This document shows, piece by piece, positions 1-8,783 of a DNA stretch of 64,000 nucleotides; the stretch's first letter is position 1, and every line of letters starts with the position of its first letter. A model generated the notes under the pieces. That model saw only the letters and a program-made list of their open reading frames with translations, was not told the DNA's origin and did not search any database. This DNA comes from Prolixibacter bellariivorans ATCC BAA-1284 (GTDB lineage Bacteria > Bacteroidota > Bacteroidia > Bacteroidales > Prolixibacteraceae), in assembly GCF_000621705.1 (NCBI RefSeq), contig NZ_JHXO01000012.1:124001-188000 (forward strand). The letters are read 5' to 3'. The translations under genes and the position numbers were made by a program.

Positions 1-663
1 CTTACGGTCCGTTTTGAAAAGCCGGTACCCGATGCGAATATCATCTTCCGCGCTGAAATATTTAATCCGGAATCAGGTTATAACCGTTATCTTCTTCCGT
101 CTTCAGCTGTAAAAGAACTGGAACAACAGGGTATTCCTTCACTTGCAGCAACCCGCCTTGAGCAGCTTGCTGACCAATGGCAAACGGATCCAGGTATATA
201 TGAAAAATGCTTTGACGGCACAGAAACATATACAGAAGAAACTAAGCACTACAATATGCTTATGGAGAAGCTACAGAAAAAGACCGTCAAGCAAAGAGAA
301 TACGCCGCATTTGAACCAACCATGTGCTTTGCCGATGACAACTGGATAAGTAATATTTCATACGACACCTATTCGGTTTTTGGTCAGGGACAGCAAGTTG
401 AAAAAGCGAGTTTGTTTTATGCCGATCCGAATCTCAAATACGATATGCAATACAATTCCGGACCGAAACCCGGCAAAGAATACTGGCTCGAAGTAACGCA
501 GGGCAATGCAGACTACTATGAATACTATCGCACCTATATTTTGCAAATAAGTCAACGACTCAATCCTTATTCCGGGCCTGTTGAAGTTTATTCTAACATT
601 AAAAACGGTGTGGGTATTTTTGCCGGCTATCACCGCCAGATGATTCACATATTAACGTACTAA
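1..663 (+). CDS. DUF4249 family lipoprotein, C-terminal part (5' truncated by window)
   Basis: The reading frame is open from base 1 to the TAA at 661-663 and gives 220 visible residues. The start and lipoprotein signal lie outside the window. The C-terminal block, with residues PVEVYSNIKNGVGIFAGYH, fits the conserved end of DUF4249 proteins, where a YSNI-x-NG-x-GIF motif is typical. Members of this Bacteroidota family are surface or periplasmic lipoproteins usually encoded next to a TonB-dependent receptor; their biochemical role is not established. The next gene starts 10 bases downstream on the same strand and encodes a small outer-membrane barrel, so the two are probably co-transcribed. 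Family assignment is from motif recognition only. Confidence 0.75.
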   Translation, partial: LTVRFEKPVPDANIIFRAEIFNPESGYNRYLLPSSAVKELEQQGIPSLAATRLEQLADQWQTDPGIYEKCFDGTETYTEETKHYNMLMEKLQKKTVKQREYAAFEPTMCFADDNWISNISYDTYSVFGQGQQVEKASLFYADPNLKYDMQYNSGPKPGKEYWLEVTQGNADYYEYYRTYILQISQRLNPYSGPVEVYSNIKNGVGIFAGYHRQMIHILTY

Positions 664-673
664 TATTATTATC

Positions 674-1270
674 ATGAAACGATTAGCAATTACATCAGTT
701 TTCCTTTTGATTAGTCTTGTCTCCTTTTCGCAGTCAAAATTCCGGGCGGGAATATACGTCGAAGGAAGTCATTTCTTCCCTGAGGGAACATCCATCAAAA
801 ATAATGGTTTTTCAACCGGAGGAAGAGCCTATGCCTCCTATCCCATAGGGAAATTGCTCTCCGCTTCGCTCGGCGTTGGTTACAGGTACAAAAGCAACAA
901 AACGACTCGAGTGATAGTGGATGAATCCAACTATTCTACAAATACCTATGGCTATAAAACCGTCGAGGAAACGTATCCGCAACATTACCTTGTTGTCCCG
1001 TTGAAAGTTAAATTTACACCTGCTCATAAGTTCTTTCTGGAAGGGGGAATCGAAACATCATGGTTACTCAATTATGATTATATTAACGACAAACCGGAGT
1101 TCAACTGGCTACTGGGAGCCGGCTATCATTTAAACCAACGGCTAGATGCCTCACTCAGCTATATCTATGGTTTCAAAGACCAGGGAATGGGCAACAAAAA
1201 TGAATATGGCCAAACCTACAGGAATAGGATGCTAACGTTGTCACTTTCGTACTCGATTTTTGGAAATTGA
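674..1270 (+). CDS. small outer-membrane beta-barrel protein
   Basis: 198 residues. The N-terminus is a clear Sec signal peptide (MKRLAITSVFLLISLVSFSQ, cleavage expected after the final Q). The rest alternates polar and aromatic or hydrophobic residues with glycine-rich turns (GVGYRYKS, LLGAGYHLN, LDASLSYIYGF) and ends in strand-like LTLSLSYSIFGN, as in 8-stranded porin-like barrels common in Bacteroidota. No catalytic motif is visible. It follows the DUF4249 gene by 10 bases and is followed by a strong terminator at 1357-1395, so it looks like the last gene of that transcript. Specific function is unknown. Confidence 0.75.
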   Translation: MKRLAITSVFLLISLVSFSQSKFRAGIYVEGSHFFPEGTSIKNNGFSTGGRAYASYPIGKLLSASLGVGYRYKSNKTTRVIVDESNYSTNTYGYKTVEETYPQHYLVVPLKVKFTPAHKFFLEGGIETSWLLNYDYINDKPEFNWLLGAGYHLNQRLDASLSYIYGFKDQGMGNKNEYGQTYRNRMLTLSLSYSIFGN

Positions 1271-1356
1271 AAATAACGGTAAGATGTTCATCCATCTTTC
1301 TCGTCTCACCTTTATCCAGCGTAGAGAAAAACATTTTTCTATAACGATACAACACT

Positions 1357-1395
1357 AACCTGGCAGGTTTCAAAAGCCTGTCAGGTTAACTTTTT
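1357..1395 (+). terminator. intrinsic terminator after the barrel gene
   Basis: An inverted repeat (AACCTGGCAGG, nine-base loop, CCTGTCAGGTT) is followed by AAC and a T run. It lies about 90 bases after the barrel stop and points the right way to end the DUF4249-barrel transcript. Confidence 0.75.
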
Positions 1396-1440
1396 AGTAG
1401 CCAAACATCAATATTTGACATTTTGCTACTTTTCCGTCGC

Positions 1441-1690
1441 CCTGCCGTTCAATTTATTCGCCCTGCTCAACTTATATGTTCCCTGTTCAGTTATTTGTTT
1501 CCCTGTCGAATAATATGTCAGTCCTGTTCAACTTTTGGTGGTCCTGTTCGCTTTTTATCCGTCCCTGTATCCTTTCTGGTAGTCCCTGTATCCTTTCTGG
1601 TAGTCATTGTATCCTTTCTGGTAGTCATTGTAGCTTTTTTTGCAGTCCTTGTAGCTCAGAAAGTCTTCCTGCCCAACAGGAACACCCCAA
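1441..1690. repeat. degenerate 20-21-bp tandem repeat array (array 1)
   Basis: This occupies most of the 648-base gap between the barrel and galM. About twelve units begin with CCTG or a variant (CATTG, CCTTG). CCTG recurs at 1441, 1462, 1482, 1502, 1523, 1543, 1564 and 1585, with variants at about 1606, 1627 and 1648. The four units near 1562-1645 are almost identical; the outer ones are strongly diverged. Because 21 is divisible by 3, frames stay partly open and produce heptapeptide-like translations, but there is no good start, signal or family match, so I do not call a gene. Period and layout resemble the array at 23717-24094. Confidence 0.8.
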
Positions 1691-1918
1691 AAGGCAACCG
1701 GATAGACGAAAAACGAAACAGGAACACTGAGTGCGATAAAAGGATTGCTTTCCGGGAAACCGGAAGATAAAGAATCGGTACGGGAGATATTGAAAGAGAT
1801 AAGAAAACAGGTTGAAACCGGAACGTTCCAACCTGTCTAATCTAAACCTGATGATTATAAATTATAATCACCAACTGAATACCGAAGTCTTATCAGACTT
1901 CCACTAAAACACATTCTT

Positions 1919-3070
1919 TTATTTCATGACCGAAAAACGGTAGATACACTCATGCTGATAGGTTTGACCCGGCTTTAATGTTGTAGTCGGGAACTGTGGT
2001 TTGTTTGGAGAATCGGGATAGTGCTGCACTTCTAGACAAAACGCACTGCGACGTTCGTAAGGTTTACCCGATTTGCCAATCTCCTGACCATTCAGGAAAT
2101 TTCCAGTGTAGAACTGAATTCCAGGCTGGCCAGTCAGCACATCCATCTGGATTCCCGATACCGGAGAATAAACGGTAGCGGCCAATGCTACGTCATTGCT
2201 CTTGTTATTCAGCACCCAGTTGTGGTCGTAACCTCCAGCGTACTTCAACTGCGTATTATCGGCATTGATGCGCTCTCCAATGGGCGTCGGTTTCGTAAAA
2301 TCAAACGGAGTTCCGGTAACCGATTCGATGATGCCTGTCGGAATCAACGTAGAATCAACCGGCGTAATACTGTCGGCGTTCAACATCATCACATGGTCGA
2401 GAATGGTTTTGGAACCTTCTCCCGAGAGGTTGAAATACGAGTGATTGGTCAGGTTCAATACCGTTTCCTTATCGGTGGTTGCCTTGTAATCAATCTTCAG
2501 TCCGTTTTGCGGAGTCAGTTCGTACGTTACCGTAACATCCAAATCACCCGGGTAACCTTCTTCCATATCAGGAGAATGATAGGTAAACTGAATTTTGGAA
2601 TCGCTCAGTTTCTTAGCATTCCAAACTACGGCAAAATAACCTTTCGGGCCACCGTGCAGGCTGTTCTTACCATCGTTAGCAACAAGATTGTAATTTACAC
2701 CGTCGAGCGTAAATTTTGCATCGCCGATACGGTTGGCATAACGACCAATCGCCGCGCCGAAATAGGTTTGCGGACGGTTGATATAGTCATTCAGGTTATC
2801 GTACCCCAGAACAACATCTGTCGGTTTGCCGTTTTTATCGGGCACACAAAGTGCAACAATACGGGCACCGTAGTTGGTCACTTTCAGTCCAATGCCATTC
2901 TGACCAACAAGGGTATACAGCTTAACCTGCTTACCATCGACCGTTTGAGCGAATTTTTCGGGATTAATTTTCTGAACGGCAGGCGTAAATACCGATGGTT
3001 TCGACTGCGGCTGACAACTCATCATCACAACCGTCAAAACCAGAGAAAGAATTGTTAAACTCGTTTTCAT
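1919..3070 (-). CDS. galM: aldose 1-epimerase (mutarotase), lipoprotein
   Basis: 383 residues. It interconverts alpha and beta anomers of aldoses, here most plausibly L-arabinose released outside the cytoplasm. The N-terminus has a lipoprotein signal ending in VVMMSC (Cys19), so it should be membrane-anchored on the periplasmic or surface side. Family motifs are present in order: GAAIGRYANRI, the NSLHGG histidine, the NLTNHSYFNLSG histidine, and the catalytic glutamate in FCLEVQHYPDSPN near the C-terminus. Length fits secreted GalM proteins. It is the last gene of the minus-strand arabinose cluster, 28 bases after the arabinofuranosidase. Confidence 0.92.
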   Translation of the reverse strand: MKTSLTILSLVLTVVMMSCQPQSKPSVFTPAVQKINPEKFAQTVDGKQVKLYTLVGQNGIGLKVTNYGARIVALCVPDKNGKPTDVVLGYDNLNDYINRPQTYFGAAIGRYANRIGDAKFTLDGVNYNLVANDGKNSLHGGPKGYFAVVWNAKKLSDSKIQFTYHSPDMEEGYPGDLDVTVTYELTPQNGLKIDYKATTDKETVLNLTNHSYFNLSGEGSKTILDHVMMLNADSITPVDSTLIPTGIIESVTGTPFDFTKPTPIGERINADNTQLKYAGGYDHNWVLNNKSNDVALAATVYSPVSGIQMDVLTGQPGIQFYTGNFLNGQEIGKSGKPYERRSAFCLEVQHYPDSPNKPQFPTTTLKPGQTYQHECIYRFSVMK

Positions 3071-3098
3071 GGTATTATATTTTAGAAATGCGTTATAC

Positions 3099-4634
3099 TT
3101 ATTTCAACTGAACCAATACAACGGAATGCGCCGGCAGCGTAATGTTAAGCTTACCGTTTTTCGGCTTAGCTACCGCGAAGTCCTTCATGGTTACTTCCGG
3201 TTTCTTACCGAAATCGTTGTATGACTCCATAGACTGACCATCGACAATTTTTCCGGATGCTTCTTTGTAGTTCACACCAGGAATATCACACTCCAGCGAC
3301 TCGGCCTTTTCCGGATCCAAGTTACAAAGAGTTATGCTCAGTACACCATCTTTTACTGATGCTGAAGAGCTGATAGCCGGGATGCTATCGCCTTTGTATG
3401 TATAAGATGCGCTTTTCAGGTTCATCGGTACCAGGCGTGCATCCTGATGTACACTGTACATTTTGTAAACGTAGTAAGTGGGCGTCAGTACCATTTGCTT
3501 GTCTTTGGTCAGGATAACTGCCTGCAGTACATTTATCATCTGCGCAATGTTAGCCATCTTCACGCGATCGGCATGCTCGTTAAAGATGTTCAGGTTCACA
3601 CCTGCAACCACCGCGTCACGCATGGTATTCTGCTGGAACAGAAAGCCGGGGTTTGTTCCGGGTTCAACATTGAACCAGTTTCCCCATTCGTCGACAATTA
3701 AGCCAACCCTTTTTTGCGGATCGTAGCGATCCATAATGGCAGAGTGACGGCGAATCAGCTCGTCCATGTAAAGCGTTTTCTTCATAGAGGCGAACCAGTC
3801 ATCTTCGTTGAAACCGGTCGCATCGCCTTTATTACTCCAGTTATGAGCAATCGTATAGTAATGTAGCGAAAGGCCCTGAATGAGGTTAGGGTGACGCATC
3901 GCTTTCTTCATCACCGTTTCTGTCCAGTTGTAATCATTGGAATTGGGACCGCTTGCAATTTTATATTGAGCTCCCCACATGTAAGTCGAAAACCGGTTAA
4001 ACAGATCGGCATAATAATCGGGCGTCATGTTGCCACCACATCCCCACGATTCGTTTCCTACGCCCCAGTATTTCACCAGCCAGGGATCCTGGCGTCCGTT
4101 TTTCTTACGAAGGCGGGTCATAGGGCTGTCGTTGTTCGAAGTTGTATATTCAACCCACTGAGAGGCCTCCTCCACAGTTCCGGAACCAACATTTACACTT
4201 ATATAAGGCTCGGCTCCTACCAGTTCACAGAAATCAAGAAATTCGTTTGTACCAAAGCTGTTATCTTCGGTTACACCGCCCCAGTTGACATTCACGATGG
4301 AAGGGCGCTTATCTTTCGGTCCGATTCCATCTTTCCAGTGGTACGTGTCGGCAAAACAACCGCCGGGCCAGCGAATAACCGAAACTTTCATCGCCTTCAG
4401 CGCATTTACCACATCGGTACGGTACCCGTCGATATTCGGAATATCCGAATTTTCACCTACATAAATTCCACCATATATACCGTGACCGAGATGCTCAGCA
4501 AACTGGCCGTAAATTTCTTTGTTGATTTTTGTTTTGGCTTCGTCAGGATATACCGTCAACCGGTTTTCCTGCGCCATCAGTTTTACTGAAAACAGAACAA
4601 GCAGGGCAACGACCCCAAATTTTAAATGCTTCAT
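3099..4634 (-). CDS. alpha-L-arabinofuranosidase, GH51, secreted
   Basis: 511 residues. It should release terminal alpha-L-arabinofuranosyl groups from arabinan or arabinoxylan fragments. A Sec signal peptide ends at about residue 21 (VKLMAQ). Visible GH51 landmarks are the early EIYGQFAEHLGHGIYGGI block, the RWPGGCFADTYHW segment, the acid/base glutamate in WGVGNESWGCGG, and the nucleophile glutamate in LIVDEWGNWF. The C-terminal beta domain ends LPAHSVVLVQLK. It lies between araB and galM in the arabinose cluster. The 143-base gap upstream contains a hairpin (4716-4746) and could hold an internal promoter or processing site. Periplasmic or surface location fits its mutarotase neighbour. Confidence 0.95.
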   Translation of the reverse strand: MKHLKFGVVALLVLFSVKLMAQENRLTVYPDEAKTKINKEIYGQFAEHLGHGIYGGIYVGENSDIPNIDGYRTDVVNALKAMKVSVIRWPGGCFADTYHWKDGIGPKDKRPSIVNVNWGGVTEDNSFGTNEFLDFCELVGAEPYISVNVGSGTVEEASQWVEYTTSNNDSPMTRLRKKNGRQDPWLVKYWGVGNESWGCGGNMTPDYYADLFNRFSTYMWGAQYKIASGPNSNDYNWTETVMKKAMRHPNLIQGLSLHYYTIAHNWSNKGDATGFNEDDWFASMKKTLYMDELIRRHSAIMDRYDPQKRVGLIVDEWGNWFNVEPGTNPGFLFQQNTMRDAVVAGVNLNIFNEHADRVKMANIAQMINVLQAVILTKDKQMVLTPTYYVYKMYSVHQDARLVPMNLKSASYTYKGDSIPAISSSASVKDGVLSITLCNLDPEKAESLECDIPGVNYKEASGKIVDGQSMESYNDFGKKPEVTMKDFAVAKPKNGKLNITLPAHSVVLVQLK

Positions 4635-4715
4635 GGTTGGATGTTTAATTCGTTTTTAGTTGTAACTAATTGGATTGCGTTTGATTTTGTCTGGTTGAAT
4701 CAGTTCCGATAGTAT

Positions 4716-4746
4716 GGTCCGGCACGGGAAAACCCGCCACCGGACC
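4716..4746 (-). promoter_or_regulatory. intercistronic hairpin between araB and the arabinofuranosidase gene
   Basis: GGTCCGG and CCGGACC arms with an inner G/C-rich stem form an imperfect hairpin in the 143-base gap. No T run follows on the minus strand, so it looks more like an mRNA processing, stability or attenuation element than a full terminator. The ara cluster has similar hairpins at 6432-6448 and 7165-7214. Confidence 0.5.
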
Positions 4747-4777
4747 TCTAATCACAAACGGTTTCTATTGCGAAAGA

Positions 4778-6397
4778 TTAGATTTTTCCTAATTCGATAT
4801 ATCGTTTGTATATCTCGTTATACTGAGCTGCATTTTCAGCAATCGGGTAATAGGTCTTCTCGAAACCTTGTCCCATTGCCGACTGAGCTTCTTCCACTGA
4901 AGAATAAACCCCCGCGGCAACCGCAGCAAACATCGCAGCTCCCAGCGCCATCGCCTGCTCCGAAACCGACACTTTAATCGGCATGTTCAGCACATCGGCC
5001 ATAGTTTGCATCACGAAAGGCGATTTCTTTGCCACACCGCCAATACCAACTACTTCCTTGATTTCAATTCCATGCTCAGCAAACCGGTCGGTGATGGCCC
5101 GTGAACCAAAAGCCGTCGCTTCTACCAACGCCCGGAAAATACGTGGGGCTGATGAACCCAGATTCAAACCGGCAATCGTTCCGGTAACGGTCTGGTCGGC
5201 ATCCGGTGTACGGCGGCCGTTCAGCCAGTCGGTAGCCACAATGGTCGACTCTTCTACCGGAACCTTAGCAGCTTCCTCTGATAATGCCGGCAGGATTTTA
5301 TCTTCGATAGCTTTCCGCTGTGCCTCATCATCGAGGAACTGCAGCGGCCAGCTCAACACATTCTTAAACCATGCGTAAATGTCGCCGAAACCTGACTGAC
5401 CAGCTTCCAAACCAACCATGCCGGGAATAACCGAACCATCCACTTGACCACAAATACCCGGAATGAGCTTATCCTTCATTTCGTCGTACGGAGCCACAAG
5501 AATATCGCAAGTGGAAGTACCAATGGCGCGAACCAATGTGTTTGGCGTAATTTCCGCACCAACTGCTCCCATGTGGCAGTCAAAGGCACTCACACCAACG
5601 ACAACATCGGTTGATAAGCCCAGCTTTTCTGCCCATTCGGGAGAAAGAGTACCGGCAGCCACGTCTGAAGTGTAGGTTTCTTCAAAAAGATTATCGCGTA
5701 AACCAGCCAGTTCTGGTCCGAGCGTTGTCAGGAATTTCTCATCAGGAAGGCCGTTCCATTCCGGATCCCACATGGCTTTGTGCCCGGCTGCACAACGACC
5801 GCGTTTCAAGTCTTTCAATCCGGTGGTACCGGTAATCAAAGCCGGAAGCCAGTCGCAGTACTCCACCCACGAAGTTGCTTTGGCTTTCACCGCTTCGTCT
5901 TCGCGAAGAACGTGCAGCACTTTGGCCCATACCCATTCTGAAGAATAAATACCTCCTTCATATTTCACATAATCGATGTCCCATTCTTTTGAAAGGTTGT
6001 TGATCTCATCGGCCTCTTTCACGGCCGTGTGATCTTTCCAGAGAATGAACATCGCGTTGGGATTCTCTTCGAATCCGGGCAACAGTGCCAACGGAGTTCC
6101 GTTTTCGTCTGTCAAAGCGGGTGTACTTCCGGTAGTGTCGAACGAGATACCGACCACATTTTCAGCCACACCAGCCGGACATTTGGCCAACGCTTCCTTC
6201 ACCGATGCTTCCAGCACTTCGATGTAATCGAGCGGGTGTTGACGATATTGGTTCTTCGCCGGATCGCAATATTTGCCTTTCATCCAGCGGGGATAGTTTC
6301 TTACGGCAGCAGCCAACTCTTTTCCGTTGCTGGCATCCACTACCAATGCGCGGCACGAGTCACTTCCGTAATCAATCCCGATAACGTATTTTGTCAT
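4778..6397 (-). CDS. araB: ribulokinase (FGGY kinase)
   Basis: 539 residues. It phosphorylates L-ribulose to L-ribulose 5-phosphate with ATP in the cytoplasm. The N-terminal phosphate-binding block GIDYGSDSCRALVVD is present. Downstream are GVSAFDCHMGAVGAEI, GTSTCDILVAP, GQSGFGDIYAWF and the DWLNGRRTPDAD segment typical of ribulokinases rather than xylulokinases. Near the C-terminus, VGIGGVAKKSPFVMQTMADV is the FGGY C-terminal nucleotide-binding region. Length matches the family. It sits directly between araD (56 bases upstream) and the GH51 gene, which confirms the pathway assignment. Confidence 0.96.
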   Translation of the reverse strand: MTKYVIGIDYGSDSCRALVVDASNGKELAAAVRNYPRWMKGKYCDPAKNQYRQHPLDYIEVLEASVKEALAKCPAGVAENVVGISFDTTGSTPALTDENGTPLALLPGFEENPNAMFILWKDHTAVKEADEINNLSKEWDIDYVKYEGGIYSSEWVWAKVLHVLREDEAVKAKATSWVEYCDWLPALITGTTGLKDLKRGRCAAGHKAMWDPEWNGLPDEKFLTTLGPELAGLRDNLFEETYTSDVAAGTLSPEWAEKLGLSTDVVVGVSAFDCHMGAVGAEITPNTLVRAIGTSTCDILVAPYDEMKDKLIPGICGQVDGSVIPGMVGLEAGQSGFGDIYAWFKNVLSWPLQFLDDEAQRKAIEDKILPALSEEAAKVPVEESTIVATDWLNGRRTPDADQTVTGTIAGLNLGSSAPRIFRALVEATAFGSRAITDRFAEHGIEIKEVVGIGGVAKKSPFVMQTMADVLNMPIKVSVSEQAMALGAAMFAAVAAGVYSSVEEAQSAMGQGFEKTYYPIAENAAQYNEIYKRYIELGKI

Positions 6398-6431
6398 GAT
6401 GTAACGATTTTCTAAAGGTTCGTCTTCCGGT

Positions 6432-6448
6432 TTCCGGTTAAACCGGAA
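6432..6448 (-). promoter_or_regulatory. short palindrome in the araD-araB gap
   Basis: TTCCGG-TTAAA-CCGGAA is a perfect 6-bp inverted repeat filling part of the 56-base gap. A very similar palindrome (CCGGTTTAACCGG) occurs at 12990-13003, so it may be a small dispersed hairpin rather than an ara-specific site. Confidence 0.4.
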
Positions 6449-6453
6449 ATGAT

Positions 6454-7137
6454 TTATTGGCCGTAATAAGCGTTTTTACCGTGCTTCCGCTCATAATGCT
6501 TCTTCACCAAATGCGGATTCATGGTCAGCTCCGGATTGTTCATGAAAGCAAACGTTGCCATTTTGGAAATCTCTTCCATGACAACTGCATTATGAACGGC
6601 GTTGTGCGCATCTTTTCCCCACGAAAACGGTCCGTGGTTCTTCACCAGCACACCGGGAATTTCCATCGGCTTCAGTTGGGCAAAGGTCTCCACAATAACG
6701 TTCCCGGTCTCCTTTTCATAGGCACCAAAAACTTCTTCCTCGGTCATATCGCGCGTACACGGGATGTCATTGGCAAAATAATCGGCATGGGTGGTACCGA
6801 TAATCGGTAACGCCTTTCCCGACTGCGCCCAGGCAGTGGAATAGGTGGAATGGGTGTGTACTACCCCACCGATTTCCGGAAATTCGTTATAAAGCACCAG
6901 GTGTGTGGGCATATCCGACGACGGCTTCAGCTTTCCCTCCACCACATTGCCATCCGTATCCACGACGACCATATCAGAGGCTTTCATCACCGAATAATCC
7001 ACACCGCTCGGCTTGATAACGAACAGCCCTTTCTCCCGGTCGATGCCACTCACGTTTCCCCATGTAAAAATCACGAGACCGTGTTTCACGAGATCCAGAT
7101 TCGCCTGAAAAACCTCTTGTTTTAATTGCTCTAACAT
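6454..7137 (-). CDS. araD: L-ribulose-5-phosphate 4-epimerase
   Basis: 227 residues, the usual length. This class II aldolase-fold zinc enzyme converts L-ribulose 5-phosphate to D-xylulose 5-phosphate and feeds the pentose phosphate pathway. Visible landmarks are the early [11 protein letters not shown] and IKPSGVDY substrate-binding segments, metal-binding histidines in [14 protein letters not shown], and the C-terminal [20 protein letters not shown] block containing the last metal histidine region. The start follows a 107-base gap with a strong hairpin. Genes araA and araB flank it. Confidence 0.96.
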   Translation of the reverse strand: MLEQLKQEVFQANLDLVKHGLVIFTWGNVSGIDREKGLFVIKPSGVDYSVMKASDMVVVDTDGNVVEGKLKPSSDMPTHLVLYNEFPEIGGVVHTHSTYSTAWAQSGKALPIIGTTHADYFANDIPCTRDMTEEEVFGAYEKETGNVIVETFAQLKPMEIPGVLVKNHGPFSWGKDAHNAVHNAVVMEEISKMATFAFMNNPELTMNPHLVKKHYERKHGKNAYYGQ

Positions 7138-7164
7138 GATTCAACTTGTTTAAGGTTGAGAAAA

Positions 7165-7214
7165 CGGTCCGGAGTGTAAAACCTCAAAACCAGAAAGCCA
7201 GAGCCTCCGGACCG
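7165..7214 (-). promoter_or_regulatory. 10-bp perfect inverted repeat between araA and araD
   Basis: CGGTCCGGAG at 7165-7174 and CTCCGGACCG at 7205-7214 are perfect complements separated by 30 bases. On the minus-strand transcript the second arm is followed by TTTTC. It could act as a partial terminator or an RNA stabiliser that sets the araA:araD ratio. Confidence 0.6.
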
Positions 7215-7244
7215 CTACTTTATTTTTATCCGCTTTGCGCGAAA

Positions 7245-8753
7245 TCAGTTGATTCCGCCTTTCAGCATGTAGTATACTTCGTTCCAGCGAAGTTCTTTCT
7301 TCAGTTCCGATACTTTGGTATCCTTGTCAATCAGGATATATTCCACATCGGCCAGCTCCGCAAAATCTTCCACAAATTCAGGCGTAAGCGCTAATGTGAA
7401 AACCGAGTGGTGGGTACCACCGGCATAAATCCAAGCCGCTGCACCATCTTCCAGATTCGGATGTGTTTTCCACAAAGCACGGGCTACCGGAAGCTTGGGC
7501 AAATCCTGGTACGGTTCGATTACGTCCAGCGTATTCACAATGACACGGAAACGGTTGCCCATATCGATGAGCGTCACGTTCATGGCATCACCTGTTTCGC
7601 TGTCGAATACCAGACGGGCCGGCGCATCTTTACCACCGATCCCCAGCGGATGCACTTCCAGCTTCGGCTTTTTGGATGCAATTGAAGGACAGATTTCCAG
7701 CATATGCGAACCGAGAACAGCCGGAGCCGCCGGATCGAGATGATAGGTATAATCTTCCATGAACGAGCTACCGCCCTTCAGTCCGGTCGACATTGTTTTA
7801 ATGATGCGTAGCATGGCAGCTTGCTTCCAGTCACCTTCGGCACCGAAACCATATCCCGCAGCCATCAATCGTTGAGAAGCCAGTCCCGGTAACTGTGAAA
7901 GACCGGTCAGGTTTTCGAAGTTCGTCGTGAAAGCCCCAAAGTCACCATCTTCCATGAAGCACTTCAACGCTATTTCGTAGCGAGCCTGTACGCGAACATT
8001 CTCATAATATTCACCGCCTTTTTTGCAGTTGTCGGCTACATCGTACAGTTCGTTGTACTCTTCGACCAATGCGTCTACCTCAGCATCACTTACCGCATCG
8101 ACGTATTTTACCAAATCGCCGACACCGAAAGCAGAAATCTGCCAACCAAATTTGATTTGTGCTTCTACTTTGTCGCCTTCGGTAACGGCCACTTCGCGCA
8201 TGTTATCACCAAAGCGGGCTACTTTCAGTCCCTGCGAATCGGCCCAGCCAATGGCAGTACGACACCACGCTCCCACTTTTTCCTGCACTTTCTCATCCTG
8301 CCAGTGACCAACCACCACTTTCCGGTTCTTCCGCATGCGTGCGTTGATGAAACCGTACTCGCGACCACCGTGCGCACTCTGGTTCAGGTTCATGAAATCC
8401 ATGTCGATTTCATCCCACGGAATGTCACGATTAAATTGTGTGTGAAGATGCATATAAGGTTTACTTAGTGCCTTCAATCCTCCAATCCACATTTTGGCAG
8501 GAGAGAAGGTATGCATCCAGGTAATGACGCCAATACAAGAAGCATCTGAACTTGCTTCTACACAAATATTCAATATCTCGTCAGGCGTTTTTACCACTGG
8601 TTTGAAAACTATCTCTACGGGAAGTTTGCCAGAGGCATTCAATCCTTTTACAATGGTTTCGGAGTCGGTATCAACTTGTTTGAGTGTCTCCGGGCCATAC
8701 AAATGCTGGCTTCCGGTGACGAACCAAACAACTTTCTGATTGAGTTTTGTCAT
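7245..8753 (-). CDS. araA: L-arabinose isomerase
   Basis: 502 residues, matching the family (about 500). It converts L-arabinose to L-ribulose in the cytoplasm and is Mn-dependent. The N-terminus WFVTGSQHLYGPETLKQV is diagnostic. Later conserved blocks include HTFSPAKMWIGGL, LHTQFNRDIPW, the metal-ligand segment GAEGDWKQAAMLRI, SFMEDYTYHLDP, GSHMLEICPSI, and the C-terminal histidine block GGTHHSVFT. It begins 30 bases after the symporter stop, so the two should be co-transcribed. Confidence 0.97.
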   Translation of the reverse strand: MTKLNQKVVWFVTGSQHLYGPETLKQVDTDSETIVKGLNASGKLPVEIVFKPVVKTPDEILNICVEASSDASCIGVITWMHTFSPAKMWIGGLKALSKPYMHLHTQFNRDIPWDEIDMDFMNLNQSAHGGREYGFINARMRKNRKVVVGHWQDEKVQEKVGAWCRTAIGWADSQGLKVARFGDNMREVAVTEGDKVEAQIKFGWQISAFGVGDLVKYVDAVSDAEVDALVEEYNELYDVADNCKKGGEYYENVRVQARYEIALKCFMEDGDFGAFTTNFENLTGLSQLPGLASQRLMAAGYGFGAEGDWKQAAMLRIIKTMSTGLKGGSSFMEDYTYHLDPAAPAVLGSHMLEICPSIASKKPKLEVHPLGIGGKDAPARLVFDSETGDAMNVTLIDMGNRFRVIVNTLDVIEPYQDLPKLPVARALWKTHPNLEDGAAAWIYAGGTHHSVFTLALTPEFVEDFAELADVEYILIDKDTKVSELKKELRWNEVYYMLKGGIN

Positions 8754-8783
8754 GATAATATATAAATGATTTAAAATTCTTGT

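Noticed and set aside
1423-1770. 115-codon open frame over the first repeat array
   Set aside because: It is a translation of tandem repeats (VSFLVVP heptads), with no start support and no homology recognised.
4716-4746. Rho-independent terminator between araB and the GH51 gene
   Set aside because: No T run follows on the transcribed strand; listed as an intercistronic hairpin instead.
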